The notes under the pieces were generated by a model that saw only the letters and a program-made list of their open reading frames with translations, was not told the DNA's origin and did not search any database. Shown one piece after another: positions 63,868 to 64,000 of a stretch of DNA of 64,000 nt. The stretch spans positions 1 through 64,000 of the forward strand of contig JAJZDW010000003.1 of the NCBI GenBank assembly GCA_021851405.1, in the 5' to 3' direction. Both the position numbers and the translations under genes were made by a program. Numbering within the stretch: the first letter of the stretch is position 1; the number at the start of each line of letters is the position of its first letter. Source of the DNA: Pseudomonadota bacterium. GTDB taxonomy: Bacteria; Pseudomonadota; Gammaproteobacteria; Steroidobacterales; Steroidobacteraceae.

Positions 63868-64000
63868 TTATTGCCCGGTGATCGCGGTTTTCAGCTGAGT
63901 GAAGCGCTGTTCGAGGAACGTGAGTGCCGCTTGGTAGCGCACGGTGTTCTGCGCGAACTTGGCCTCCTCGAGCTGGGAGCTGACCGTATTGCCGTCGAGC
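63868..64000 (-). CDS. flgB: Flagellar basal-body rod protein FlgB (C-terminal part)
   Basis: The window ends inside this gene. The 43 visible codons end with a TAA at 63868-63870 and read LDGNTVSSQLEEAKFAQN, then TVRYQAALTFLEQRFTQLKTAITGQ, the normal FlgB C-terminus. It is the first gene of the flg operon that can be seen; its start and promoter are outside the window. Confidence 0.9.
   Translation of the reverse strand, partial: LDGNTVSSQLEEAKFAQNTVRYQAALTFLEQRFTQLKTAITGQ

Overview
The window is high-GC DNA from a flagellated gammaproteobacterium. The evidence is the guaB-guaA pair, a full-length single-chain PurL, a FlgB-to-FlgL operon, MltF, a DUF1820 protein, many TonB-dependent receptors, and a tryptophan-halogenase-like flavoprotein inside a sugar locus. 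That combination suggests relatives of the Xanthomonadales, Nevskiales or Steroidobacterales, but the genus cannot be fixed from the sequence alone.

Layout. (1) 1-9037 is core housekeeping: a pyridoxal reductase (pdxI) divergent from a LysR regulator, guaBA on the minus strand, xseA and tadA on the plus strand, mltF, and tRNA-Ser(CGA). (2) 9024-18456 is a 9.4-kb integrated element inserted in the 3' end of tRNA-Ser and bounded by an 18-bp direct repeat. It carries a tyrosine integrase, a coupled three-gene minus-strand cassette ending in an HTH/excisionase-like protein, a MOBV-like relaxase with a presumed oriT region, a low-GC pair (secreted protein plus membrane-anchored ankyrin protein), and a GPA-type rolling-circle replication initiator. 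(3) 19046-24639 has a universal stress protein, a DedA-PAP2-LssY fusion protein, a small membrane protein and a TonB-dependent receptor behind a possible Fur box. (4) 25492-30483 holds two adjacent cyclic-di-GMP proteins, one with intact and one with degenerate GGDEF. (5) 30532-43934 is a sucrose/raffinose locus: LacI repressor, two MFS porters, sucrose phosphorylase, ROK fructokinase, TonB receptor, halogenase-like flavoprotein, GH27 alpha-galactosidase and GH32 beta-fructosidase. (6) 43869-49481 has an orphan T6SS-type FHA protein, a DUF1820 protein and purL. (7) 49540-64000 is a minus-strand flagellar region (flgB partial through flgL, then fliC, fliD, fliS, flaG).

How the genes work together. 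In the sugar locus, GH27 would strip galactose from raffinose-type sugars and GH32 would release fructose outside the cytoplasm. The TonB receptor and MFS porters would bring sugar in. Sucrose phosphorylase would then give glucose 1-phosphate plus fructose, and the ROK kinase would phosphorylate the fructose. Two near-identical 14-bp palindromes (TGCAAWCGWTTGTA) sit at the MFS/sucrose-phosphorylase divergent promoter and upstream of the TonB receptor, which fits repression by the local LacI protein. In the island, the integrase, relaxase and Rep protein suggest a mobilizable element that can excise, replicate and be transferred by a helper conjugation system. No type IV secretion genes are present, and the ankyrin/secreted-protein pair looks like cargo.
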